Shown here one piece after another: positions 28,579-38,051 of a DNA stretch of 64,000 bases; within the stretch, counting starts at the first letter, position 1, and the number at the start of each line of letters is the position of its first letter. This DNA is from Dehalococcoidia bacterium (lineage in GTDB: Bacteria > Chloroflexota > Dehalococcoidia > Lucifugimonadales > Lucifugimonadaceae). The notes under the pieces are model-generated. The model did not search any database and was not told the DNA's origin. It was given only the letters and a program-made list of their open reading frames with translations. The stretch is from assembly GCA_022819585.1 (NCBI GenBank), contig JAJEGY010000030.1, forward strand, positions 1 to 64,000. The letters are read 5' to 3'. A program made the translations under genes and the position numbers.

Positions 28579-30177
28579 ATGACCACCCATGACGCGTCCC
28601 CGATTTCCGCATCGAGTTTGACCGAACGTCTATCCGACGGCTTCTCAGTTGCAATCGAGATAGAAACCTCCCGTGGATTGGCCTTGGGGGACGACGCCCG
28701 CCACTCCGTCGAACTGGCTCAAACAGCTGCCGACGAAGGCCGCATCGACGCGGTATGCTTCACCGACAACCCCGGCGGTAATCCACACATAACCCCAGAA
28801 ACATTAGGCCTAGAACTTCTCGACCGCGATGTTGAGGTGGTAATCAACCTTTCGTGTAAGGACTACAACCGCAACTCTCTGGAAGGCCGTCTATGGTCGC
28901 TCTCGAGCCTCGGTTTCAGCAACGTCCTATGCCTTTCCGGCGACTATCCTGTCGCTGGATTTTCAGGCCAAGCACAACCAGTTTTCGATACCGATTCAGT
29001 CGGATTGCTCGAGATGATCCGACAAATGAACAATGGCTTGCGAGTCACACTCCCCGGACGACGCAGTTCCGAAACCGAACTCGACCACACCAACTTCCAT
29101 CCCGGCGCAGCAGTCAACCCCTTCAAGTTGCACGAGGGCGAGTACCTCACGCAGCTCTACAAGATGGATTTCAAGCTACGTACCGGTGCCGAATGGCTAG
29201 TGTCCCAGATAGGATACGACGCCCGAAAACACCACGAACTGATCCGATACCTCAACTGGAAACACGGCGACAACGGCATCGTGCCCCCAGTGCTGGGTTC
29301 CATCTATGTCCTAAGCGCCCCAGCCGCTAGGTTTTTCGGGCGTTGGGGGATCCCGGGTGTAGCCGTCAATTCTGAGTTGGTTGAAGTCGCTAACAGCGCC
29401 GCCAAATCAAAAGACCGCGGCCGAGCCTTCTTCAACGAGCTCGCAGCCAAACAGATCGCCGTCCTCCGCGGCTGCGGATACAGCGGAGTCTATCTGTCGG
29501 GCAGGTTGACCTACAAGCGCATCGAGCAGATCCTCGACATAGCAGAAGGCATCAAAGGCGCAGGATGGAAAGACGCAGCCGCTGAGATCGGCTACTCGCA
29601 ACCAAACGAGTTCTACCTCTTCGAACCGGGAGAGAGGCCAAACACCGCGTCCCATGAACTCAATCGAGAATACGCCAAGCGCCGCGGCAAACGATCGTCA
29701 TTCCTAAGACGCGCACTCCATCCTGACCTCCCATATCGCGTCGGCCGATTCGGAAAACACTTCGTTTTCGATCACAACGCCCCCGCTTTCAAACCTAGCG
29801 CCGCTATCTATCGCCAGATCGAAAAGAGCAAGATCGCTACCAAAGCCGCGCACGCCGCAGAGCAGATGATGAAGGTGCCCCTTTACGGTTGCCGAGACTG
29901 CGGCGACTGCTCTCTGCCCGACATCGCCGAACTCTGCCCAGAATCGCAATGCGTGAAGAACCAACGCAACGGCCCATGCGGCGGCACTCACGCCGGAAAA
30001 TGCGAAATCCTTGACAAGGACTGCATCTACCTCCGTGCCTACAACACTCTCAAGCTTTACGGCGAAGAGGAAACAATGCTCGAACACCCCGTTGTGTTCA
30101 AAGACTCCTCTCTCCAAGGCACCGCATCGTGGGCCAACACCTTCTCCAAACGCGACCACTACGGCACTCAAGACTAA
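28579..30177 (+). CDS. Methylenetetrahydrofolate reductase (MetF-like) fused to a MetV-like Cys-rich C-terminal domain
   Basis: N-terminal MetF-like barrel (IDAVCFTDNPGGNPHI...); C-terminal YGCRDCGDCSLPDIAELCPESQCVKNQRNGPCGGTHAGKCEI. Confidence 0.88.
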   Translation: MTTHDASPISASSLTERLSDGFSVAIEIETSRGLALGDDARHSVELAQTAADEGRIDAVCFTDNPGGNPHITPETLGLELLDRDVEVVINLSCKDYNRNSLEGRLWSLSSLGFSNVLCLSGDYPVAGFSGQAQPVFDTDSVGLLEMIRQMNNGLRVTLPGRRSSETELDHTNFHPGAAVNPFKLHEGEYLTQLYKMDFKLRTGAEWLVSQIGYDARKHHELIRYLNWKHGDNGIVPPVLGSIYVLSAPAARFFGRWGIPGVAVNSELVEVANSAAKSKDRGRAFFNELAAKQIAVLRGCGYSGVYLSGRLTYKRIEQILDIAEGIKGAGWKDAAAEIGYSQPNEFYLFEPGERPNTASHELNREYAKRRGKRSSFLRRALHPDLPYRVGRFGKHFVFDHNAPAFKPSAAIYRQIEKSKIATKAAHAAEQMMKVPLYGCRDCGDCSLPDIAELCPESQCVKNQRNGPCGGTHAGKCEILDKDCIYLRAYNTLKLYGEEETMLEHPVVFKDSSLQGTASWANTFSKRDHYGTQD

Positions 30178-30260
30178 ACGCCGATTCCTGTCCGAAATAG
30201 CGGCTTAACAGTCGCCGCGTAGGATATTCTGCAAGCCACCCAACAATGGCTCTGTAGCGA

Positions 30261-31859
30261 ATGGACGGTAATCCGATGCAATTCGATCTTCTCATCATCA
30301 ACGGCACGGTATACGATGGCACTGGTGCACCCGGGATCAAAGCTGACGTTGGCATCGATGGCAAGCGAGTATCTGTAGTCGACGATCTCTCCTCCGCCAC
30401 CGCGACTCGAGTTATCAATGCCACCGGCCTAGCCGTAACCCCCGGTTTTATAGATGTCCACTCCCATGCCGATGCCGCACTACTGCGCGACGGTCAACAC
30501 GCCTGCGGTATCCGCCAAGGCGTAACCACCGAGATCATCGCCCCTGACGGCCTCACGCTAGCCCCACTCTCGCATGACAACTACCTGATGTACATGCACT
30601 ACTTGAGCGGCATCTTAGGTTACGCATCTGAAGACCTTGACATGTCGACTTACGCGACAGCAATGTCCAACTACCACAACAAGACCTCATGCAATGTCGC
30701 AATGTTTCTCGGACACGGTCCAGTTCGGCTGGAAGCGGTAGGGATGAAAGACGAGCCCTTGATTGGAGATGCTTGGGATCGCGCAGAACGAATCATCCGA
30801 GAGAGCTTCGAGCAGGGCGCATGTGGCTTCGCGACCGGCCTGTCTTACTATCCAAACTCTTATTCCGACACCGACGAACTCGTGAACATCATGAACGTCG
30901 TCAAGGAGTACGAGCGACCGTTGTCTATACATCTCAGGAACCACAACACTGATCGGGGCTTCGCGGGTGGCGGTGTTGAAGAGGCTATGGAGATTGGACG
31001 CAGATCAGGAGCGCAGATCCATCTTGAGCACTATCGCACTCAACCCAATTCCGCGGGAGACTTGGAATCGATCTTGGAGCCTGTAGAGAGGGCAAAGGCC
31101 GATGGAGTCGACGTGACGTTGGAGACGTACCCTTACCCCGTTGGATCAAGCTTCCCCCAGACATTCTTCCCTGGATGGTTCCATGAGGGCGGACCGGAAG
31201 CGATGTTGAAACTCTTATCGGACGGTGAGACACGCGAAGAAGTCACAGCCGGCATAAGAAGTGGGACGCGTGGCGGAGTATCAGGCAACGTTTGGTCAAG
31301 CATCGGCTCTGAAGCCAATAAACATTTGGAGGGGATGTCGTTTGACGACGTTGCTGACGAGTGGGGTGTCTCTCTCGAAGAAATGATGTGCCGAGTGATG
31401 TTGGAGGAGGACCTGAACTGCGGTTTCCGTGGTGCGCCACCCGCAAGCACTCGTGTCTGGCAACAAGTTGAGGCGGACATCATGGAGCTGATGCAACGTC
31501 CTGATTACATGGTGGGTTCGGACGCCATCCCGACAGGCGGAATGGTGCACCCGCGTGCCTATGGATGCTTCCCACGCATGATCGGCCGCCTCCGCCGACG
31601 TCACAACATCCCTCTTGAATTGATGGTTCAAAGGCTGTCGCAAAACGCCGCGTTGCGCTTCGGATTGAAGGACCGAGGAGGGATCGCAGTTGGGAAGTTC
31701 GCAGACATCGTTGTCTTCGACTCTGAACGTATTACTGATCGAGCTACTTTCGAAGATCCTGAGCAATACCCGGAGGGCATACCGTTCGTAGTAGTAAATG
31801 GTCAAGTAGCCGTCGATCACGAAAGGCTGACCGGAGTTTTAGCAGGGGAAGCCGTATAG
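30261..31859 (+). CDS. N-acyl-D-amino-acid deacylase family amidohydrolase
   Basis: DLLIINGTVYDGTGAPGIKADVGIDGKRV; TPGFIDVHSHADAALL; start at 30261 or 30276. Confidence 0.9.
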   Translation: MDGNPMQFDLLIINGTVYDGTGAPGIKADVGIDGKRVSVVDDLSSATATRVINATGLAVTPGFIDVHSHADAALLRDGQHACGIRQGVTTEIIAPDGLTLAPLSHDNYLMYMHYLSGILGYASEDLDMSTYATAMSNYHNKTSCNVAMFLGHGPVRLEAVGMKDEPLIGDAWDRAERIIRESFEQGACGFATGLSYYPNSYSDTDELVNIMNVVKEYERPLSIHLRNHNTDRGFAGGGVEEAMEIGRRSGAQIHLEHYRTQPNSAGDLESILEPVERAKADGVDVTLETYPYPVGSSFPQTFFPGWFHEGGPEAMLKLLSDGETREEVTAGIRSGTRGGVSGNVWSSIGSEANKHLEGMSFDDVADEWGVSLEEMMCRVMLEEDLNCGFRGAPPASTRVWQQVEADIMELMQRPDYMVGSDAIPTGGMVHPRAYGCFPRMIGRLRRRHNIPLELMVQRLSQNAALRFGLKDRGGIAVGKFADIVVFDSERITDRATFEDPEQYPEGIPFVVVNGQVAVDHERLTGVLAGEAV

Positions 31860-31869
31860 GAGGAAATAC

Positions 31870-33078
31870 ATGCGGTTGCTCGATGCCGCATTCGATGTAT
31901 TGAGACGCGCTGGCGAGCCGCTCTCGCCAGCCGAGATCGTGCGTCAGATCAAATCGGCACGTATACCGATTGATGCCAACGAACCGCTCGACGACGAATC
32001 GGTCAAGGTGGAACTCGAGCACGTTGCAACAGACGGTCACGATGACACCGGTATTGTTCAAACTCCTTCAGGAAGGTTCACTCTTCCCTCGATGCTGGAT
32101 CGAACGATTCGAACTGGAGCATCGATAGCGACGACAACCGCTTCGACGATGAATCCGATCAGCATCGCGTCTGCCATAGCCCGCGCCAACTTGGGCGCGA
32201 TGTGGACGCTCCAAGATGCGACCAAAGAGGTCCTGAAGCACGCCAAACGCCCCTTGAGCATCAGCGAAATGACAACTATGCTCCGTGCCGCTGGTGTCTT
32301 GAAGGGAACGCGATCGAAGGACGAAGCAGAGGTTCGTTCCCAACTGATCCAAGACATGCTCCAGCGCGGGCGTGAATCGGCCTTCGTGCGCGTCGGCAAC
32401 AACACCTACGCGTTGCGGTACTACTCTGCAGACGGAACAAAAGACGACGAGATTGAGGGAGACGTTGGCAAAGTAACAGACTATCAATCAGCGGTTGGTT
32501 CGTTGGCGAATGGTTCTGGCGATTCTGAAGCAACTGTGCGTGAGGACATGCTGCAAGAAACTTCAAAGCCACTCATCCGCGGAGGATTGACTCACGCCGT
32601 CACGACTCCTGTGCGGTTGGCGCGCAATCTTGCTGATGAGACGTTACCTGGGCAAAATCGCGAACCCAGCCAAGCGTTGCTTCGTCGCATCCGTAGCTTG
32701 AGCAACCAGCGGTTTGAACGCTTTATAGTCGTCTTTCTCGCCAGCATCGGCATGACCGATGTCGTAGTTATTAACCGTATGCGACCCGGCGAGTTGGATA
32801 TCCATGCCAGCCTCTCTATCGCCGACATCACGGAAGTTCGCTTCTCCATCCAAGCGTTGAACTGGCGCCGCGATATCCACGGCGGCGATGTCCAACTCCT
32901 CCGCGGCGGCATGAGAATCGGCGACCACGGATTGATTGTCACGACGTCAGACTTCCAACGAGGCGCACTTGAAGAAGCCAACCGCCAAGGAGCGATACCG
33001 ATCGCGGTGATCAACGGCGAGCGCTTAGTGGATCTGGCGCGGGAGCGTGGGGCGGTGAAGGTATTGGGGGTTACCTAG
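31870..33078 (+). CDS. Two HARE-HTH-like winged-helix domains plus a C-terminal Mrr-like nuclease-fold domain
   Basis: MRLLDAAFDVLRRAGEPLSPAEIVRQI..., LQDATKEVLKHAKRPLSISEMTTML...SAFVRVGNNTYAL; C-terminal FERFIVVFLASIGM...GELDI...IQALNW...GLIVTTSDFQRGALEEAN...IAVINGERLVDLA. Confidence 0.7.
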   Translation: MRLLDAAFDVLRRAGEPLSPAEIVRQIKSARIPIDANEPLDDESVKVELEHVATDGHDDTGIVQTPSGRFTLPSMLDRTIRTGASIATTTASTMNPISIASAIARANLGAMWTLQDATKEVLKHAKRPLSISEMTTMLRAAGVLKGTRSKDEAEVRSQLIQDMLQRGRESAFVRVGNNTYALRYYSADGTKDDEIEGDVGKVTDYQSAVGSLANGSGDSEATVREDMLQETSKPLIRGGLTHAVTTPVRLARNLADETLPGQNREPSQALLRRIRSLSNQRFERFIVVFLASIGMTDVVVINRMRPGELDIHASLSIADITEVRFSIQALNWRRDIHGGDVQLLRGGMRIGDHGLIVTTSDFQRGALEEANRQGAIPIAVINGERLVDLARERGAVKVLGVT

Positions 33079-33133
33079 CACAGTTCGCGGCAACAACCCA
33101 CCGGCCTCCACAAGCTGTCATTGGGCAATCAGA

Positions 33134-34792
33134 CTAGTAACCCAATGCAAATCCGTCCCGACGCGGATCCGCCGCACCGAGGTAAGAGCCGTGCGATGTG
33201 CGATGTATCGCATGAGCACCACCCACCGCATTGGTGTATGGAGGCAACAACCCGTACTCGTAACCCATAGCCCCCAGTTGCTCTAACATCCCAGCATCGA
33301 ACCGCGACTCGAACATCAATGCACCGACATCGTAGTAGCGGAATCTAGGCGCCTCAATCGCTTCTTGTATGTTCTTGCCGCAGTCTAGGAACTGGTGGAT
33401 CATCTGGATCGTGGTATGGAGGATTCCGTAGCTGCCCGGCGTACCGATGGATGCCACGAAGGTGGCATCGTCGCCCAAATAGATCTGTGAAGGGGCGATG
33501 ACGAAGTCGACGGCGCGTCCGCCTCCGAGATCGTTAGGGCTGCCTTGGTTGAGGTCGAACCACTTGCCCATGTTGTTGATGAATACGCCAGTGCCTTTCG
33601 GGGCGTGACAGGATCCGAAACCGCCGCCGAGAGTCTGGGTGACAGTGACCACGTTGCCCCACTGATCGGCGGTGGCGAAATGGGTTGTCATGGGCGATTG
33701 GGCTGCGGGAACTGGGTTCCAAACTCCAGGCAGCGATGCCTCGACTGCTGATCGGTTCCAGCGCTCCGCGGGAAATCCGCTGAACTTGTCGGGTGAAATT
33801 GATCCCCTGATCTCTTCCGCATACTCCTGGGAGAGCAGACGGTCCAGAGGGATATCGACATCCCGCGGATCGCCGGAATAGTGAGTGCGGTCGTCCGCGG
33901 CTCTTAGGACAGCTTCGATGATGAGGTGTTCGGTAGTGGCAGTCCCGGGATCGAGATCGTACCCGTCCAAGATGTTGAGGGTCTCGAGCATCTGGAACGC
34001 TGAGGAGTTGGGTTTGGGGACTCGCAGTTCGTAGTCTCGGTATGTGGAGGAGAGTGGTTCCTCCCAATATGGCCGATACGCTGCGAGTTCTTCGCGGTTG
34101 ATAACGCCGTTGAATGCTCTCTGTCCCTCGTAGATTTCGTCGCCTAGGGAGCCTTCGTAGAACTCTGTGAGGCCACCTTCGACTACACGCCTGAAGCTCT
34201 CGGCGAGTTGTTGCTGGTGGAGCAGTGCTCCGGCTTCTACGGCGGAGAACTCGAGTGGCGGCATTGCGTCGTCTTCGGTTAGTTCTTGGATCTTGTCAAT
34301 TGAGTCGGCGACTGTAGTCGCTATCAACGGTGTCATCGGGACGCCGTTCTCTGCGAGGTCGATGGCGTATTCGAAGACCTGTGCGCGGGGCAGTTTGCCG
34401 TACTCATCATGCATCGTGAGCCAACCGCCGATGTTACCGGGCACCAGCATCGACAGCGGGCCGTACTCCATGTCGTCACGCGTCATGGTTGACGGGTCAA
34501 TGTCGTTAGGCGCATGCCCCGAGTAGTTGATGGTGCGAGTTTTTCCCTCATCGGCCATGTAGACAAGTGCAATGCCGACACCTCCCATTCCCGACATAAA
34601 CGGTTCGGCGACGTTTAGCCCCGCTGCAATTGCTACGGCTGCATCGACCGCGTTGCCGCCCGCTTGAAGGGCTCGCAAACCTGCAATGGTGGCGTGCTGT
34701 GATGCCGATGCGACCATTCCGCGCCTGCCAGTCGCGGGTGGACGTGTCGATTCTCCGTGAGGGGTTGGGCCTGCTTGTGCTGCTAATGCCAT
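33134..34792 (-). CDS. ggt: Gamma-glutamyltransferase family protein
   Basis: MVASASQHATIAGLRALQAGGNAVDAAVAIAAGLNVAEPFMSGMGG; TTHFATADQWGNVVTVTQTLGGGFG catalytic Thr region. Confidence 0.92.
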   Translation of the reverse strand: MALAAQAGPTPHGESTRPPATGRRGMVASASQHATIAGLRALQAGGNAVDAAVAIAAGLNVAEPFMSGMGGVGIALVYMADEGKTRTINYSGHAPNDIDPSTMTRDDMEYGPLSMLVPGNIGGWLTMHDEYGKLPRAQVFEYAIDLAENGVPMTPLIATTVADSIDKIQELTEDDAMPPLEFSAVEAGALLHQQQLAESFRRVVEGGLTEFYEGSLGDEIYEGQRAFNGVINREELAAYRPYWEEPLSSTYRDYELRVPKPNSSAFQMLETLNILDGYDLDPGTATTEHLIIEAVLRAADDRTHYSGDPRDVDIPLDRLLSQEYAEEIRGSISPDKFSGFPAERWNRSAVEASLPGVWNPVPAAQSPMTTHFATADQWGNVVTVTQTLGGGFGSCHAPKGTGVFINNMGKWFDLNQGSPNDLGGGRAVDFVIAPSQIYLGDDATFVASIGTPGSYGILHTTIQMIHQFLDCGKNIQEAIEAPRFRYYDVGALMFESRFDAGMLEQLGAMGYEYGLLPPYTNAVGGAHAIHRTSHGSYLGAADPRRDGFALGY

Positions 34793-34806
34793 GTCGGGGG
34801 TCTCCG

Positions 34807-35613
34807 TTAGTCGACTAACGACGCTAGATGTTTGCGAGAAGCGATCTTCTCTTCGGGTGATCCGTATACCATCGAATAGTGACCTCGATATCCGAGGTCC
34901 TCTAGGCGGTTGAAGCAGGATTCGAAATCAATCGTGCCCTCACCAGGGATCATGTGTATTTCGTATTCGCCAGTGTTGTCGGCGAGGCGGACTTCACCGA
35001 GACGCTCGATGCCAAACGCGTCTATGAACCCGTCAATACCCTCCGGCACAAGATGAGCATGGTTGACGGTGAATGCCCAGCCTAATCGGCTTGCCGGTAT
35101 AGCATCGAAGATTTGCTTGCACTCCTCGATGTCGTGGGCAAGGTATTTGATCTCGGCGTGTTCAGGTTCTGCGTTGTGGTTTTCGAGAAGGATGCGCTGG
35201 CCGGTGTCGGAGGCGTACGTTGCGGCGCGATCTAGTCTCGCGATAGCTGCGGCCATTCGGGCATCGGGATCGGATGAGAAATGGTATCCGGCGTGGACCA
35301 CGGTCCATTTGCAACCTAGACGATTTGCCAAGTCGATGCAGGCTCGCATGTAGTTTTCTACGCCCCGAGAGACGTAGGGGGAGAGTTCGGCGACATTGAC
35401 GGCGCTGAGAGTGTGGAGACCGATGCTGATGCCTGTCATTTCGCATCGGTCACGGAGAGCTGCGATGCGTTCTGGCGACCATGTCTCCATGTGGTTCGGT
35501 CCAGTGTCGGCATTGAAATCTAAGTAGTAGAAGCCGTTTTTCTCCGCGAAATCTAAAGCGTCTTCTAGTCGGACTGTGCCAGCGTCGTAGCCGATGCGGT
35601 CGAATATTGCCAT
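34807..35613 (-). CDS. Sugar phosphate isomerase/epimerase (xylose isomerase-like TIM barrel)
   Basis: GLHTLSAVNVAELSP..., ILLENHNAEPEHAEI..., HMIPGEGTIDFESCFNRLEDLGYRGHYSMV. Confidence 0.88.
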   Translation of the reverse strand: MAIFDRIGYDAGTVRLEDALDFAEKNGFYYLDFNADTGPNHMETWSPERIAALRDRCEMTGISIGLHTLSAVNVAELSPYVSRGVENYMRACIDLANRLGCKWTVVHAGYHFSSDPDARMAAAIARLDRAATYASDTGQRILLENHNAEPEHAEIKYLAHDIEECKQIFDAIPASRLGWAFTVNHAHLVPEGIDGFIDAFGIERLGEVRLADNTGEYEIHMIPGEGTIDFESCFNRLEDLGYRGHYSMVYGSPEEKIASRKHLASLVD

Positions 35614-35684
35614 GGGTAACAGGTCCTGAGTTGCGGCGATGGATGAGGTGATTCTACGTTGGTGAAGACGAAACCGAGTCGGGA

Positions 35685-36776
35685 TCAGTTGAAGGTCAGG
35701 ACGGATCTTGCGGCTTCACCAGCCACCATATCGGCGAAGGCTTCGTTGATCTCGCTGAGCGGACGGTATCGAGTGATCATCTCGTCAAGTTTGAGCTTGC
35801 CCTGCTTCTCCATCTCGAGAAGCCAGAGGAAGTCCACCCTAGGTCGTCCATCGCCATGCCAGTTCCCGAGTATGGTTCTTCCACGCAGCAGTTCCCAACC
35901 GTCGACAGCCATCTCTGCGCCCGTAGGAAAGACACCTACGAGGACTGTGGTCCCTAGTGGGCGCGTCGAGTTGAAGGCTTGTTTCGCTATGGAAGGCAGT
36001 CCAACAACCTCAAACGCGTAATCGGCACCCCCACCAGTGATTTCGTGGATCCTCGCAACAGGGTCTTCCTTTGACGCATTCACAAAGTGCGTCGCACCCA
36101 TCTCCTCTGCTTTTTCCAGTTTGAAATCAACAGTATCGACCGCAATGATTTGACCAGCGTTCGCCAGTCTTCCGCCTTGGACTACGCTCAGCCCCACGCC
36201 ACCGCAACCAAAGACCGCCATCGTTGATCCCGTGGGGACTTTGGCACGGTTGACGACTGCACCGACGCCTGTGATGATCCCGCAGGAGATAAGGCATGCT
36301 GCTTCGAGGTTTGTGTCTGGCGGCACGAGGACGCATTTGTCTTCGGGAGCCATCGAATACTCGGTAAATGTGGGCGTTCGGTGGTTGATGCGCTCGCCGT
36401 TTTTGTGGAACCGAGTGGTGCCGTCGGGCATCGAGGCACCATAGGTGAAGTTGGTTTCGCAGAGAGAGGGGTGACCGTTCGTGCAGTTACGGCATCGCCC
36501 GCACATGGAATCGAGAGACAGGATCACTTTGTCGCCGGGCTTCAACCAGTTGACGCCTTCGCCAACTTCTGCAACTGTGCCGGCACCTTCATGTCCGAGG
36601 ATCATCGGGCCTACGAAGTTCTTGGTGTGTCCATCTACGGCGTGGTAGTCGGAGTGGCAAACGCCGGCGCCGACCATTTTGAGCAGGATTTCGCCTCGTT
36701 TGGGCGGATCGATCTGCAAGGTTTCTACTGATACAGGTTGCTTCTGGGCACGGAGTACGGCGGCTTGGGTTTCCAT
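35685..36776 (-). CDS. Zn-dependent alcohol dehydrogenase
   Basis: GVCHSDYHAVDG, GHEGAGTVAEVGEGV, CGRCRNCTNGHPSLC structural Zn, VFGCGGVGLSVVQGGRLA. Confidence 0.93.
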   Translation of the reverse strand: METQAAVLRAQKQPVSVETLQIDPPKRGEILLKMVGAGVCHSDYHAVDGHTKNFVGPMILGHEGAGTVAEVGEGVNWLKPGDKVILSLDSMCGRCRNCTNGHPSLCETNFTYGASMPDGTTRFHKNGERINHRTPTFTEYSMAPEDKCVLVPPDTNLEAACLISCGIITGVGAVVNRAKVPTGSTMAVFGCGGVGLSVVQGGRLANAGQIIAVDTVDFKLEKAEEMGATHFVNASKEDPVARIHEITGGGADYAFEVVGLPSIAKQAFNSTRPLGTTVLVGVFPTGAEMAVDGWELLRGRTILGNWHGDGRPRVDFLWLLEMEKQGKLKLDEMITRYRPLSEINEAFADMVAGEAARSVLTFN

Positions 36777-36870
36777 GTTTGATTGGTCCGTGGATGGTCG
36801 TTGGTATGGGTATGAATGTTAGCGTCTTGGTGATGTGGATGTTGGGGGATTCTGGGAATAGAATGCGGGT

Positions 36871-37884
36871 ATGGTTGAGGGTTCTGATAGTCAATCTTGT
36901 TGCGTGCCGGATCGGGGTGAGGAATCTGCCGTTTTTGCCGCAACACCCAAGCAAGTTGCGGCAAATTCGTCTGAACTTGCCGGAGATTCGGGGTGTCTAG
37001 CGGCAGAAAACGGCAATAATGCGGCTAGTTTTGATCTGGTCAGACTGGACGGCGGCAACTTTCGGATGGGGACGGATGATCGGAGGTTTCCGGCTGATGG
37101 GGAGGGACCGGTGAGAGAGGTGTCGGTGGATGGATTCGGGGTGTCGGCGAGGTTGGTGACGAATGAGGATTTCGATGCTTTTGTTTCGGCGACTGGTCAT
37201 GTGACGGATGCTGAGAGATTCGGTTGGTCGTTTGTGTTTAAGGATTTTGTGAGTGCTGAGGTTGAGCGTGAGGTGTCTCAGGTGGTGCAGGGATCGGAGT
37301 GGTGGTGGCGAGTTGATGGATCGTATTGGCGAGAGCCGGAGGGGCTGGGATCGGGTGTCGAGGATCGTGGGGATCATCCGGTGACGCATGTTTCGTGGAC
37401 GGATGCGATGGCTTATTGCGATTGGGTCGGTGGTCGATTGCCGACGGAGGCGGAGTGGGAGTTTGCGGCGCGTGGCGGGTTGGATCAGGCGCGGTTTGCG
37501 TGGGGTGATGAGCTGGAGCCAGAGGGTGAGCATATGTGCAATATCTGGCAGGGGGAGTTTCCGAGTGTGAACACGTTGGGGGATGGGTGGCATGGGACTT
37601 CGCCGGTGGGTAGTTTTTCGGCGAACGGGTACGGTATCTACGATGTTGCGGGGAATGTTTGGGAGTGGTGCTCGGACTGGTTTTCGGCTTCGTTCCATCG
37701 GAACGCGCGGAGGGTCACGAGGGAGAATCCGAAGGGGCCGCGGAATGGGTCGGCGAAGGTTATTCGCGGTGGGTCGTATCTGTGTCATGACTCTTACTGC
37801 AATCGGTATCGTGTGGGGGCTAGGACTGCCAATACGCCGGACTCGAGCACGGGGAATTTGGGTTTCAGGGTTGTGGTGGGTTGA
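36871..37884 (+). CDS. Formylglycine-generating enzyme (FGE/SUMF1-type sulfatase-modifying factor)
   Basis: RLDGGNFRMGTDD...LPTEAEWEFAARGGL...GNVWEWCSDWF...VIRGGSYLCHDSYCNRYRVGARTANTPDSSTGNLGFR; retains the C-x4-C active-site pair. Confidence 0.93.
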   Translation: MVEGSDSQSCCVPDRGEESAVFAATPKQVAANSSELAGDSGCLAAENGNNAASFDLVRLDGGNFRMGTDDRRFPADGEGPVREVSVDGFGVSARLVTNEDFDAFVSATGHVTDAERFGWSFVFKDFVSAEVEREVSQVVQGSEWWWRVDGSYWREPEGLGSGVEDRGDHPVTHVSWTDAMAYCDWVGGRLPTEAEWEFAARGGLDQARFAWGDELEPEGEHMCNIWQGEFPSVNTLGDGWHGTSPVGSFSANGYGIYDVAGNVWEWCSDWFSASFHRNARRVTRENPKGPRNGSAKVIRGGSYLCHDSYCNRYRVGARTANTPDSSTGNLGFRVVVG

Positions 37885-37936
37885 GGGGTGTTGGTTGGCG
37901 TGCCCCCTCCCTTCCACCCTTGCCCCCTCACCCCGG

Positions 37937-37959
37937 CCCTCTCCCTCGAGGGGAGAGGG
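37937..37959. repeat. CCCTCTCCC-type hairpin (family member 3)
   Basis: cctcaccccggCCCTCTCCCtcgagGGGAGAGGG. Confidence 0.75.
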
Positions 37960-38051
37960 GGATTGCCCCCCACCCTCCCCTGTGTGATGGGGTATTATCT
38001 CTGTAGCTGAATAGTTGCTTCTCAAGGAAATGGAAGCGGGAGACTTAATCG

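Noticed and set aside
33096-33150. CATTGGG...CCCAATG as a bidirectional terminator between convergent genes
   Set aside because: Only 7 bp with a long loop and no T-tract; too weak to call.
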